In this document: positions 36,315-44,997 of the stretch, in pieces
How positions within the stretch are numbered: the first letter of the stretch is position 1
How the letters are laid out: every line of letters begins with the position of its first letter
From: Micrococcaceae bacterium
Lineage (GTDB): Bacteria > Actinomycetota > Actinomycetes > Actinomycetales > Micrococcaceae
Assembly (NCBI GenBank): GCA_013393415.1
Contig: JABXHI010000002.1
Location: 1 to 59,539 of the forward strand
Reading direction: 5' to 3'
DNA: 59,539 bases
The notes under the pieces: model-generated
What the model was told of the DNA's origin: nothing
The model's input: only the letters and a program-made list of their open reading frames with translations
Databases searched by the model: none
Translations under genes and position numbers: made by a program

Positions 36315-37982
36315 ATGACGCACGTCTCGTTGATTCCAGCCGCCCTGGCTGCAAAGTTCCCAGCCGATCGGCCGACCGTAGGCTACGGCGTCCATCGCGT
36401 GGTCGGGTTAGAAACGGAATTTGGTATCCATGCCCCGGCGCACCGCGAGGCGTCGCATTCAGCCATGTCATTGGAAATCGTCAATGCGTACGCTCATAAA
36501 CTCACGCACGAAGGCACCAATGTTGCCAGTACGGAGTGGGACTACAACGAAGAATCGCCATTAACCGATGCGCGCGGTTGGCAAATGCCACGATCCACCG
36601 CACACCCTTCGCAGTTGACCGATCAAGCCGTGTTGAACGCCGACGGTCAAGAAATTCAGATGTTGGTGAATTTGATATTGCCCAATGGTGCACGGTTCTA
36701 TGTCGATCACGCTCACCCAGAATATTCGTCTCCGGAGACCACCAACCCGATCGATGCCGTCATTTGGGACCAAGCCGGCGACAGAATTGCTCAGCAAGCA
36801 GCCGACCATATTGCGGCGTCCGATGGTGCCGCTGAGATTTTGTTGTATAAAAATAACACCGATTCCAAATCGGTTTCCTACGGTGCGCACGAAAACTATT
36901 TGGTCGCGCGCCAGTTGGATTTTGAGGAACTCACCGAACACATCCTCGGATTCTTTACCAGCCGACAGATTATCACCGGTGCCGGCCGCGTGGGGATCGG
37001 AAGTCTCAATCAACAGGCCGGTTTTCAAATTTCACAACGTGCCGACTTCTTTGAAGAAAACGTTGGCTTGGAAACGACCATCCGCCGCCCCATCGTCAAC
37101 ACGCGCGATGAACCGCATGCTACGCCCGATGCATATCGGCGACTGCATGTGATTATCGGAGATGCCAATCTGTCCCAATATTCTACGTGGCTGCGCGTGG
37201 GGATGACCTCCTTGGTCTTGTCAATGATCGAGCTGGGTGAACTGCCCATGGTGGAATTAGCCGAACCAGTTCAAGCGCTGCAAGATATTTCTCGTGACCC
37301 CACATTGAAGACTGCAGTCTTGGTCAACGGCCGCGGCTGGCTGACAGCGATCGAAATTCAACGAATCTATCAGCACGCTGCACAGCAATATATCGACCGT
37401 TACGGTATCGACGATCAGCAAACCGTCGACGTGGTCAACGCTTGGGCCGAAGTACTCGACCTACTCGAATACGATCCGGCACAATTAGCCGACCGACTCG
37501 ATTGGGTCGCGAAGTATCAACTCCTCAACGGCATGCGCACTCGGCACGGCCTCGACTGGGACAACGCACGATTAGCCATGCTGGACTTACAGTGGGCTGA
37601 TTTACGCCAGCACAAGGGGCTCTATTACACACTTGTGGCCCGTGGCGCGATACGCACCGTTGTGGCTGATGAACAGATCCAGCATGCGATGTCCATGCCA
37701 CCAACCACCACCAGAGCCTGGACCCGAGGACGACTTATCGATCGCTACGGTGCCCACCTGGCAGGAGTATCCTGGGAGTCAGTCCTCGTGCGCCCATTTC
37801 GTACCGGACCCGTACAACGGTTTCATTTATTGGAACCGTTAGCTGCAGCAGCCAACGATCTCGGTGCGATACTGGAGGCTGGAAAACCACAGCTCACCCT
37901 CGAAGATTCAGCAACCAATCGTGCTGAAATAACCAAACTATTAGAACAGTTGCAGCCGTATAGAGTCACCGGCCGCAACTAG
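36315..37982 (+). CDS. dop: Pup deamidase/depupylase Dop
   Basis: Dop converts the C-terminal Gln of Pup to Glu and also removes Pup from substrates. The 555-residue protein has the glutamine synthetase-like core with VGLETEFGIH (start region), STEWDYNEESPL, NTRDEPHA and a C-terminal domain shared with PafA. The start at ATG 36315 lies four bases after the arc stop. It is longer than the usual 500 residues mainly through the C-terminal region. It sits between arc and pup as in other actinobacteria. Confidence 0.92.
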   Translation: MTHVSLIPAALAAKFPADRPTVGYGVHRVVGLETEFGIHAPAHREASHSAMSLEIVNAYAHKLTHEGTNVASTEWDYNEESPLTDARGWQMPRSTAHPSQLTDQAVLNADGQEIQMLVNLILPNGARFYVDHAHPEYSSPETTNPIDAVIWDQAGDRIAQQAADHIAASDGAAEILLYKNNTDSKSVSYGAHENYLVARQLDFEELTEHILGFFTSRQIITGAGRVGIGSLNQQAGFQISQRADFFEENVGLETTIRRPIVNTRDEPHATPDAYRRLHVIIGDANLSQYSTWLRVGMTSLVLSMIELGELPMVELAEPVQALQDISRDPTLKTAVLVNGRGWLTAIEIQRIYQHAAQQYIDRYGIDDQQTVDVVNAWAEVLDLLEYDPAQLADRLDWVAKYQLLNGMRTRHGLDWDNARLAMLDLQWADLRQHKGLYYTLVARGAIRTVVADEQIQHAMSMPPTTTRAWTRGRLIDRYGAHLAGVSWESVLVRPFRTGPVQRFHLLEPLAAAANDLGAILEAGKPQLTLEDSATNRAEITKLLEQLQPYRVTGRN

Positions 37983-38003
37983 CGCCGTCCAAAGGAGTCG
38001 ACC

Positions 38004-38210
38004 ATGGCACAAGAACAACACCGCCAGTCACGCCAACACCGTGAAGAAGACAATTACATCCCCGATCCGCTACCGGACGGTACGGCAGCGCCAGATTCAA
38101 CAGCATCGCAGACTTCAGATCTCGATTCACTCCTTGACGATATTGATGATGTGTTAGAAGTCAACGCAGAAGAATTCGTCAAAGGGTTCGTCCAAAAGGG
38201 TGGACAGTAG
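38004..38210 (+). CDS. pup: Prokaryotic ubiquitin-like protein Pup
   Basis: A 68-residue disordered acidic protein ending in Gly-Gly-Gln. The last residue would be deamidated by Dop to Glu and then joined by PafA to lysines of target proteins. The C-terminal half has the coiled segment DLDSLLDDIDDVLEVNAEEF and FVKGFVQKGGQ that binds Dop, PafA and ARC. AAGGAG lies before the ATG. It is followed after 36 bases by pafA, with no prcB or prcA between. Confidence 0.95.
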   Translation: MAQEQHRQSRQHREEDNYIPDPLPDGTAAPDSTASQTSDLDSLLDDIDDVLEVNAEEFVKGFVQKGGQ

Positions 38211-38246
38211 AAGCAGGCGTCAGTCACGTCCGATAGGAGTTACGCT

Positions 38247-39659
38247 GTGGATACCCGAATCATGGGGGTTGAAACCGAATATGGACTGCACACCGTGCAC
38301 CCGACGAAACGCCCACTGGCGCCCGATGAGGTGGCACGGTACATGTTCAAACCGGTCGTCGCCTGGGGTAACTCCTCCAATGTCTTCATCCCCAATGGCT
38401 CGCGACTGTACTTAGATGTTGGCTCGCACCCCGAATATGCCACAGCTGAAACCACCCGAGTCGATGAGCTGATCGCTTCCGATGCCGCCGGTGACGGGAT
38501 CATGCACCAGCTGGTCACGCAAGCCCAGCAGGCTATGGCCGACGACGGGTTTGACGGCCAGGTTTACCTCTATCGCAATAATGCTGATTCTCAAGGCAAC
38601 TCATACGGCAGCCATGAGAACTATATGATCGAACGCACCACCCAATACCGGCGTCTCACCGAAGCCCTTCTGCCGTTTCTCGTGACCCGTCAGCTCATTG
38701 CCGGAAACGGCGTCGTCATCCAAGATCCCACGGCGCTTCCGCTCTATAATGAGCTCCCCACCGGTGCGGCACCTCACTTCGCGTTCTCCCAACGGGCCGA
38801 CTACATGCACGAGGCCGTCTCCTCGTCCTCCACCCGGGCACGGCCCATGATCAATACCCGCGATGAGCCACATGCCGATTCGTCAAAGTACCGACGTCTG
38901 CACGTCATTGTGGGGGACTCCAACATGTCGCAGACCACCCAATTACTGCGATTCGGTGCCACCGAGCTGCTGTTGCGGCTCATTGAATCCGGCAAGCCCC
39001 TGACCAGCCTCCAATTAGCGCATCCGGTACGGGCGATCCGTCAAACCTCTCACGACCTCACGGGCAACACACCATTAGAGCTCGCCGATGGCCGAAGGAT
39101 GACGGCCTTGGAAATCCAAGAGTTCTACTATGCCCAAGCCACAGAATTCCTCGCCAGGAACGGGTCACATCACGACTATGTCAATCAGATGATGGACCTG
39201 TGGGCGCGAACACTGCAGGCAATCTCAAGTCAAAACTATTCCGGCATTGATACCGAAATCGACTGGGCAATAAAGCACAAGTTCTTCAGTGCCTACTCGG
39301 CCAAGAACAATCTGACGTGGGATTCGCATCGACTTGTGCAGTTGGATATGTCCTATCACGATATCCATCCGCAACGCGGTCTGTTCCATCTCTTACAGAA
39401 ACGAGGTGCGGCCGCCCGTATCCTCACGGATGCTCAAGTCCAAGCCGCTCACGACAATCCACCACGTACTACACGTGCGCTGCTACGGCACCGCTTCATC
39501 GAGGCGGCTCGAGGCCTGGGACTGGATTATTCGATGGACTGGACTCACATGAAGCTCAACGACCACCCGATGCAGACCCTCTATGCACGAGACGCGTTTG
39601 CCACAGATGTTTCAATCGTCGATGAGCTCTTTGCTAAAGTCACAGGGGCTGACCGCTAG
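38247..39659 (+). CDS. pafA: Pup--protein ligase PafA
   Basis: PafA uses ATP to link the C-terminal Glu of Pup to lysine side chains of proteins. The 470-residue protein has the ligase motifs MGVETEYGLH, LYLDVGSHPEYATAE, YRNNADSQGNSYG, and NTRDEPHADSSKYRRLHVI. The start is GTG at 38247 with ATAGGAG upstream. It lies directly after pup, so the pupylation genes are complete (arc, dop, pup, pafA) but the 20S core genes are absent from the cluster. Confidence 0.93.
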   Translation: MDTRIMGVETEYGLHTVHPTKRPLAPDEVARYMFKPVVAWGNSSNVFIPNGSRLYLDVGSHPEYATAETTRVDELIASDAAGDGIMHQLVTQAQQAMADDGFDGQVYLYRNNADSQGNSYGSHENYMIERTTQYRRLTEALLPFLVTRQLIAGNGVVIQDPTALPLYNELPTGAAPHFAFSQRADYMHEAVSSSSTRARPMINTRDEPHADSSKYRRLHVIVGDSNMSQTTQLLRFGATELLLRLIESGKPLTSLQLAHPVRAIRQTSHDLTGNTPLELADGRRMTALEIQEFYYAQATEFLARNGSHHDYVNQMMDLWARTLQAISSQNYSGIDTEIDWAIKHKFFSAYSAKNNLTWDSHRLVQLDMSYHDIHPQRGLFHLLQKRGAAARILTDAQVQAAHDNPPRTTRALLRHRFIEAARGLGLDYSMDWTHMKLNDHPMQTLYARDAFATDVSIVDELFAKVTGADR

Positions 39660-39716
39660 CTTTTGGCAACTGTCGATAAACTGGTACCGAACCACCACAA
39701 CAACACAAGGAAGTAC

Positions 39717-40700
39717 ATGTCACCTCAACAACGCCGCCCCAAACTCGCCACCGCTGCGGGCATTCTTCTCACCGCCGCTCTGGCACTGACAGCGTGCGGA
39801 TCTGATGACGGTGACGATACACAAAACGGTTCGGAGCCGGTAGACAATCCAGACGTCGATATTTCCTACGACATCTCTGGTGACACGCAAGAAGCCGAAA
39901 TCGACGGCGAACTGGAGCTGGACCAGCCCACCGCATGGATTATCTCTGAAGGTGACGGTGAACCCATCGAAGAAGGTGACCTACTCCAGATTCTCACCGC
40001 CAACGTGGATACTGAGTCGGAAGAAGTGCTCAGCCACGACTTCGATTTGGGCGGTTCAACGCTCCAACTCACCGAAGAATTTGCGTCACAGAACCCGCAA
40101 GCTCACGACGCGCTGGTAGGTGCTCCCATGGGCTCGGATATGGCGTTCTACCTGCCTGCTGACACCTTGGGGCAGGGGACACCCGCATATCTGAATATTA
40201 TTGCTGTTGAGGATTTGGTGGAAACACATGCGAGCGGTGAACCAGTCGATTCCGCAGAGCTGAACGAGACCTTACCTGCGGTGACGCTGGATGAAGAGAC
40301 CCACGCGCCGTCCATCGAAACACCGGAAGGCGACCCACCGGAAGACCTCACGGTTGATGTCTTGAAACAAGGTGACGGACCAGAAGTACAATCCGGCTCG
40401 TATGTCACGATTCACTACCGCGGCATTTCGTGGTCCGATGGACAAGAGTTCGATTCCTCTTGGGGCGAAGATAATACCGGCGCTCCAGCACAGTTTGAAC
40501 TCCAGGATCTCATTGCCGGTTGGCGAGACGGCCTGGAGGGGCAACAGGTTGGTTCTCAAGTCATTATGTCGATCCCACCTGAATTGGCCTACGGTGAAGA
40601 TGAAGATCACGAACTCGCAGATGAAACCCTCGTGTTCGTCATTGATATCCTGCACTCGGCTGACCCCATGCCAGCAGACACCCCCGAAGCAAGTGAATAA
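39717..40700 (+). CDS. FKBP-type peptidyl-prolyl isomerase lipoprotein
   Basis: A 327-residue secreted lipoprotein. The signal sequence has a basic start, a hydrophobic stretch and the lipobox LTAC, with the lipidated Cys near residue 27. The C-terminal 110 residues are an FKBP domain (YVTIHYRGISWSDGQEFDSSW, LIAGWRDGLEGQQVGSQ, IPPELAYG). The middle part looks like a second, degenerate FKBP domain. It would assist protein folding outside the membrane. The start at ATG 39717 has AAGGAA upstream. In related genomes this gene follows pafA and precedes a second FKBP gene; here the next start is that gene, cut short. Confidence 0.87.
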   Translation: MSPQQRRPKLATAAGILLTAALALTACGSDDGDDTQNGSEPVDNPDVDISYDISGDTQEAEIDGELELDQPTAWIISEGDGEPIEEGDLLQILTANVDTESEEVLSHDFDLGGSTLQLTEEFASQNPQAHDALVGAPMGSDMAFYLPADTLGQGTPAYLNIIAVEDLVETHASGEPVDSAELNETLPAVTLDEETHAPSIETPEGDPPEDLTVDVLKQGDGPEVQSGSYVTIHYRGISWSDGQEFDSSWGEDNTGAPAQFELQDLIAGWRDGLEGQQVGSQVIMSIPPELAYGEDEDHELADETLVFVIDILHSADPMPADTPEASE

Positions 40701-40726
40701 CCCCGTACATCCTCCCAAGGAGACCC

Positions 40727-40783
40727 ATGTCATTTGGTAAACGCGAACTGAATTATCGGGTTTTCTCGCAGAATCACCGCTGA
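40727..40783 (+). pseudogene. Truncated 5' end of a second FKBP gene at the element's left end
   Basis: An ATG with AAGGAG five bases before it starts an 18-codon frame that begins MSFGKRELN and then reads YRVFSQNHR before a stop. The first nine residues resemble, from memory, the conserved start of the small FKBP gene (MSFGQR...) that follows the FKBP lipoprotein gene in Arthrobacter and relatives, after which KPEIDFP would be expected. The break near 40754 is therefore a likely left junction of the integrated element. The rest of the gene should lie beyond the right end, outside this window. A true short gene cannot be excluded. Confidence 0.6.
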
Positions 40784-40861
40784 ACATAGCCGAAATGAAT
40801 CGCGAATATCTCTTCAGAGTCTCAGGTGGAAAAGTCCATCAGTTCGGCTTGCTGGTGCGGT

Positions 40862-40867
40862 TATACT
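40862..40867 (+). promoter_or_regulatory. -10-like box in the element's left end
   Basis: TATACT is a good -10 match inside the non-coding region between the truncated FKBP gene and the integrase. No matching -35 is clear. Confidence 0.3.
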
Positions 40868-40900
40868 AGCTTTCCGAATTGATGGTCTGTATGAAATTCA

Positions 40901-40979
40901 AGGGTTATTTTTAACCCTGATCTACACGAACCAAAAATGTCGAAAAAGCTCATGAACACTTTACGAACACTTTTGGTTC
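40901..40979. repeat. Nested repeats in the attachment region
   Basis: The 288-base non-coding stretch 40784-41071 holds a perfect 7-bp hairpin (AGGGTTA-TTTT-TAACCCT, 40901-40918), an inverted repeat GAACCAAAA (40928-40936) with TTTTGGTTC (40971-40979), and inside it a direct repeat GAACACTTT at 40954 and 40965, 11 bases apart. Such sets next to an integrase are typical of arm-type integrase binding sites. Nothing else coding is seen in this stretch. Confidence 0.5.
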
Positions 40980-41011
40980 AACATTTCCGCTGTCCCTCGT
41001 CCAAAAAATCC

Positions 41012-41019
41012 CCGGACAC
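41012..41019 (+). promoter_or_regulatory. CCGGACAC copy 1, upstream of integrase
   Basis: First copy of the element octamer. The integrase ATG lies 52 bases after its end, with an AGGAG between, so here the octamer is outside the ribosome binding region. Confidence 0.6.
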
Positions 41020-41071
41020 TCTTCTATTGTAAATCAGCTGTATTTTGATCTTATAGGAGCAACCGGGGCAT

Positions 41072-42271
41072 ATGGCCAGGCAACGACTTCGCATTGGGGA
41101 ACGTGGGGAAATCGGTCACCGACAGGAGGGGCCGAAAAGGTGGGTCGCTAGGTGTCTGTATCGTGACTCATGGGGAGAACGCCGTAATCTGACGGCTCGT
41201 GCCACCACGAAAGCAGCTGCAACGAGTGCGCTGAAGACGAAATGGCACAATTTATCTGAAAAAATCATTACCCGCGAAGAAGCATCCACCGTTGTGACAT
41301 TCGACGTGCTGGCTGACCGATACTTTGCCTTTGTGAGGAACGATAAATCCCAGGGCCGACCGTTGCCTCGCACTATCCGAGATATGGAGAGTCGGTACAA
41401 TAACCATCTCAGTCCGCAATTTGGCGAGATGACGCTAGAGGAGTGCACCGCTGGCTCGCTGCACCAGGCGTTACGAAACATGGTCAAGCCCGACGGTGGG
41501 CTGTTGGGAACCGCTCACGAGTGCCGCAGTTTATTGGTCAAGTTCTTTGACTATGCGATCCAACATGGCATCGTCCGTCATAATGTTGCACGAAGCATCC
41601 CGCATGTCGGTTACACAGCGCCCAAGCCTGTGTCGTGGAGTGACGAACAAATCGAAAACATCCGCACCGCACTTCGGTATTGGATGGAAAATGTTCCGAA
41701 CTCAAACCAGTCCATCCTCGACATTTACGATATGTCGCTAGCCACAGGCTGCCGTATCTCAGAGGTTTTAGGCCTGATGTGGGAAGACGTGTATCTTCCA
41801 GAAGGACCTGATGCCCAAGGTTGGGTGCACATCCAATTTGCTGTGCTCACCAGAGACAAGAAGACCAATGTAATCGGATCGCCTAAAGGTGGTAAAACCA
41901 AGAGACTTTACCTGCCTCAGTTTGGCATTGAAATTCTCCAGAGACTCAAACCGGAAAACGCAACTGGTCTTGTTTTTCCTAATGCAGCTGGCAACGCATT
42001 CCACACGCGAAGCTTGTACGGATCAGCTGAGCGAGCGTTTGAGCGTGCCAGAAAAGACTTGGACATTGATGTCCCCCAGCGGCTGAAATTCCACACCTCT
42101 CGAAAAACAGTCCTGTCTCAAATCGCCGAAACACATGGTATCGAATCAGCATCCAAGCAAGGCGGACACTCCACTCCAGAGGTCACTCGCCGTCACTATT
42201 GGGATCAGGAGCAGTCACCCATCATCGACTTCGCTTCTACGTTAGAACGGTTCGGGAAGACTGAAGAATAA
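41072..42271 (+). CDS. Tyrosine recombinase (site-specific integrase)
   Basis: A 399-residue phage-type integrase that would insert and excise the element. An N-terminal arm-binding domain (residues 1-70) and a SAM-like core-binding domain (75-190) precede the catalytic domain. The catalytic residues are the Arg in ATGCRISEVLGL (about 228), HTSRKT (His about 340 and Arg about 343), the His in GGHSTPEV and the Tyr in RRHYW (about 376). AGGAG lies 12 bases before the ATG. No excisionase gene is seen next to it. It is directly next to the interrupted FKBP gene, which fits it being the enzyme of this insertion. Confidence 0.93.
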   Translation: MARQRLRIGERGEIGHRQEGPKRWVARCLYRDSWGERRNLTARATTKAAATSALKTKWHNLSEKIITREEASTVVTFDVLADRYFAFVRNDKSQGRPLPRTIRDMESRYNNHLSPQFGEMTLEECTAGSLHQALRNMVKPDGGLLGTAHECRSLLVKFFDYAIQHGIVRHNVARSIPHVGYTAPKPVSWSDEQIENIRTALRYWMENVPNSNQSILDIYDMSLATGCRISEVLGLMWEDVYLPEGPDAQGWVHIQFAVLTRDKKTNVIGSPKGGKTKRLYLPQFGIEILQRLKPENATGLVFPNAAGNAFHTRSLYGSAERAFERARKDLDIDVPQRLKFHTSRKTVLSQIAETHGIESASKQGGHSTPEVTRRHYWDQEQSPIIDFASTLERFGKTEE

Positions 42272-42339
42272 AAGACCTGCATGATGCCTAGGTGAGTACA
42301 TAAGTCAGAAGGCTTTCGTCAGCCAGAGCATCAGCAGAG

Positions 42340-44049
42340 GTGAGCGTCATCGCTATCGGCATCGACCGAATTACCGTCAATGTGGGCCATGCATTCGATT
42401 CTGAAAATCAGCGCCACATCGACAAGGTCGTCAAAGCGGTCGCAGCAGAGCACGGTGACGGGTTTGAAATGGAAAATTTTGAACCCGCTACCGGCAAAGT
42501 TGTGCTGCGCCGTGAAAACCGATCTGCCATCGCCTCGCACACCGGCAAGGCATCTATTGAAGTGCCGCTTCCTGCCGGCACTACCGAGCGTGATGGCAAG
42601 AAGCGTGCGCTTGCCTTTGCCGATGCTTACCCCGGCTATGTCATGACCACTTTTGAGCCGCACCGTCGTCGTGCCATCTTGTCCAAGCTCGATGAAGAAA
42701 TTGTGCTTGCACGCGACGCTTTATCAACCGCGCTGCGCTGTGACCCATGGGATATTCAAGTCACGTCACGGAACAAGGGTGGCTTTGATTTCACTGTGCC
42801 AGCGACCTACCGCCCATCGGCACACGATAAGGCACTCACCGAGGTAACCGAGACGATTATCGGTCAGCCTGGTTGGTACTTTGAAACGGATACTCGGGCA
42901 CGAACTGGCTCCATTATTCCAGCAAAACTGCCCACCTTTGAAGCAGTGTATCCAACGCCGTTGCCGTCAAAAGTCGAACCGTTCAACCCGGATAAAAAAG
43001 AGCACTTCCACATTCCTATCGGCATCGCTTTGCCAGAGCCTGGCAAAAAGCACACCGAGCAGATCATCGACATCTCAGCTCACCAGCACGTTCAAATCGG
43101 TGGTATCGCCCAGGCCGGTAAATCCACGGTCGTCAACTCGTATATCGCAGAATTCTTGGCACGCGGTGCACAACTTGCCATCATCGATACCCCCGATAAA
43201 GCGGTGGACTTTTTATGGTGCAAAGACTTTGTCATGCCTGGGGGATGGGGCTGTGAAAACATCTACGAATCGGCCACGGTCACCAAAATGATCGAAGAAG
43301 AAAAGTCACGTCGCTCAGCGATCATTGCACGAAATCAGGTCCAAAACTGGACGCAATTACCACCCAACGAGCGAGTCATGCCGCTGCTGATTGTCATTGA
43401 TGAAGTCACCGTGTTGTTCTCACTAGAGCCGGTCCCCAAGACCAACAAGGACTCCCCGCAAGTGCTGTTGGATATGAAGCACGACGCAGACATGCAGAAC
43501 ATGGCAAAAGAGATTTTACAAAAGGGTATCAATGACATTGCCGCCGAAATGCGCTTTGCCGGAATCTTCTTGGCTTTGTCCACACAGGTGGCCTCCACCG
43601 ACACCGGTTTGAAGACCAAACTGAGAAGCAACCTTGGCCACAAAGTCCTGCTGGGCGCCAATCCAACCGAGGGCAACCGACGACTGATCTTCAACGACCC
43701 AGAGGGTGTTCCGCGGGTGCCATCAAACATTCGAGAAGACCCGGTGGCTGCCCGAGGTACGGGTTCTATTGAACCCCAAGGCTCGAACCCGGCGGTGTTC
43801 AAAGGCTACTACCGGTCAACTGATGAGTACCGCGACTGGCTGATCAGTATGGGCATAAAACAAAACGCTGACATCCGCCCATCGCAAGCCCAAATCTTCG
43901 ATGTGTTCGGTGATGCAGACATCGACCTTACAAGTCCCACCGGCCCTGTGCCGGACAACATGAAGCACCTTGTCGAACCCGCCCCGGAATTCAACTTGGC
44001 AGCCGGATCACGGGCACAGGCACAGCACGATGCGCTGCTGGGAGACTGA
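42340..44049 (+). CDS. FtsK/TraB-like DNA translocase
   Basis: A 569-residue ATPase of the FtsK/SpoIIIE type with Walker A IAQAGKST (about 253-261), Walker B LLIVIDEV (about 349) and the later SRNLGHKVLLGAN-like segment (KLRSNLGHKVLLGAN) common in conjugative FtsK proteins. There is no N-terminal membrane region; the first 250 residues are of unknown fold. It is probably the DNA pump of the element, comparable with TraB of Streptomyces plasmids, which moves double-stranded DNA between cells. The start is GTG at 42340 with a weak upstream site. It follows the integrase by 68 bases. Confidence 0.82.
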   Translation: MSVIAIGIDRITVNVGHAFDSENQRHIDKVVKAVAAEHGDGFEMENFEPATGKVVLRRENRSAIASHTGKASIEVPLPAGTTERDGKKRALAFADAYPGYVMTTFEPHRRRAILSKLDEEIVLARDALSTALRCDPWDIQVTSRNKGGFDFTVPATYRPSAHDKALTEVTETIIGQPGWYFETDTRARTGSIIPAKLPTFEAVYPTPLPSKVEPFNPDKKEHFHIPIGIALPEPGKKHTEQIIDISAHQHVQIGGIAQAGKSTVVNSYIAEFLARGAQLAIIDTPDKAVDFLWCKDFVMPGGWGCENIYESATVTKMIEEEKSRRSAIIARNQVQNWTQLPPNERVMPLLIVIDEVTVLFSLEPVPKTNKDSPQVLLDMKHDADMQNMAKEILQKGINDIAAEMRFAGIFLALSTQVASTDTGLKTKLRSNLGHKVLLGANPTEGNRRLIFNDPEGVPRVPSNIREDPVAARGTGSIEPQGSNPAVFKGYYRSTDEYRDWLISMGIKQNADIRPSQAQIFDVFGDADIDLTSPTGPVPDNMKHLVEPAPEFNLAAGSRAQAQHDALLGD

Positions 44050-44060
44050 CAAATTTCCTG

Positions 44061-44136
44061 CCGGACACTGTGCAGAGGCCAAGTGTGTCCATGTCCCGGA
44101 CACTACCGACAGGCTGCATGAGAGTCCCCCGGACAC
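44061..44136 (+). repeat. Three tandem CCGGACAC copies
   Basis: Copies lie at 44061-44068, 44096-44103 and 44129-44136, 35 and 33 bases apart, in the 143-base gap before the gene at 44193. The third is followed by CTACTACCGG and an ATG ten bases on. This is the densest cluster of the octamer in the element and looks like a regulatory region. Confidence 0.6.
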
Positions 44137-44146
44137 TACTACCGGA

Positions 44147-44230
44147 ATGGCTGCTCTCAGTGGCCCTCCACAACGTAAGAAAAGTGAGTTTTATGACGAC
44201 AACCGCCCCAGCCAACGCAGCAGCTTTTGA
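44147..44230 (+). CDS. Possible 27-codon leader peptide
   Basis: An ATG ten bases after the third CCGGACAC opens a 27-codon frame (MAALSGPPQRKKSEFYDD...) that ends inside the next gene, overlapping its start at 44193 by 38 bases in another frame. It is basic and proline-containing. It may be a leader that couples or attenuates translation of the next gene, or chance. Confidence 0.25.
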   Translation: MAALSGPPQRKKSEFYDDNRPSQRSSF

Positions 44231-44963
44231 TCTGCTGAAAAGCCAGGTGATGGTCAACGCTGACCGCACCATGGCCGGACGTCTGGCTATCGCAAGCGTC
44301 CCATCACCAGTCGGCTCCCAAGAGCCAACATATGTTGACGCCTACCAAGCCCAAGGTGACGACGTTGTGCCAGTTCTGACACTGACTGGCTCCGGTGGGC
44401 TGGCCATGAATTTGATGCACGACATCATGTCAGTTACTCCAAAAGACTTCGTGGTGGTCACCACAACTATCAAGCGTCGCCCAGAAGATACTGACGGTCG
44501 CCGCGTCGTCATCGGCATGGGCACCGAAGCGCGTCCGCTGGCCGGGGTTCGAGACTTCAAGAAGGTCTTATCAGATGACGGTCGCAGCGAGACCATCGTC
44601 TTTGACGAAGATGTGACAGTGGCCGACTTCAATACATTGGACGGTGACTTCCAAAACTGGATTCTGACAATGATCCAACCAAAAGAAGAGCCACACCTTG
44701 ACCGTCTTCGCCACAAGCTCCTGGGCATCAACAGCCAGCACATCGGCATATTCGCCTACGGTCATGGTCCGCTGAAATCCTCACAGGAAATCCTGGGCAA
44801 GCGTGGATGGTTGAAGACCGATGTTGGCTCCAGTGCCAACATCGACGCCCAGAACCCTCCAGCGGCCATTGATCTGATGGTCGCGCTGCTTAGCGTGCTT
44901 ACTCCGACTCAAACGTATCAGGACATCGCGGCCACACGCCGTGCTCTCCAGTCTTCCAACTAG
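44193..44963 (+). CDS. Unknown element protein
   Basis: A 256-residue protein without signal peptide or membrane helix. I do not recognise a family. It has alternating strands and helices (VPVLTLTGSGGLAMNLMHDI, FVVVTTTIKRRPEDTDGRRVV, DFQNWILTMIQPKEEPHLDRL). The start at ATG 44193 has GTGAG upstream; an in-frame ATG at 44118 is possible but would put two octamers inside the gene. It lies between the DNA pump and the surface protein genes, so a transfer-related role is conceivable. Confidence 0.7.
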   Translation: MTTTAPANAAAFDLLKSQVMVNADRTMAGRLAIASVPSPVGSQEPTYVDAYQAQGDDVVPVLTLTGSGGLAMNLMHDIMSVTPKDFVVVTTTIKRRPEDTDGRRVVIGMGTEARPLAGVRDFKKVLSDDGRSETIVFDEDVTVADFNTLDGDFQNWILTMIQPKEEPHLDRLRHKLLGINSQHIGIFAYGHGPLKSSQEILGKRGWLKTDVGSSANIDAQNPPAAIDLMVALLSVLTPTQTYQDIAATRRALQSSN

Positions 44964-44997
44964 CAAATCAGCAAACCCTTAGCAGAAGGAAAACATA

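Noticed and set aside
44070-44192. Upstream extension of the gene at 44193
   Set aside because: It would read through two of the three octamers and has no ribosome site, while ATG 44193 has GTGAG upstream.
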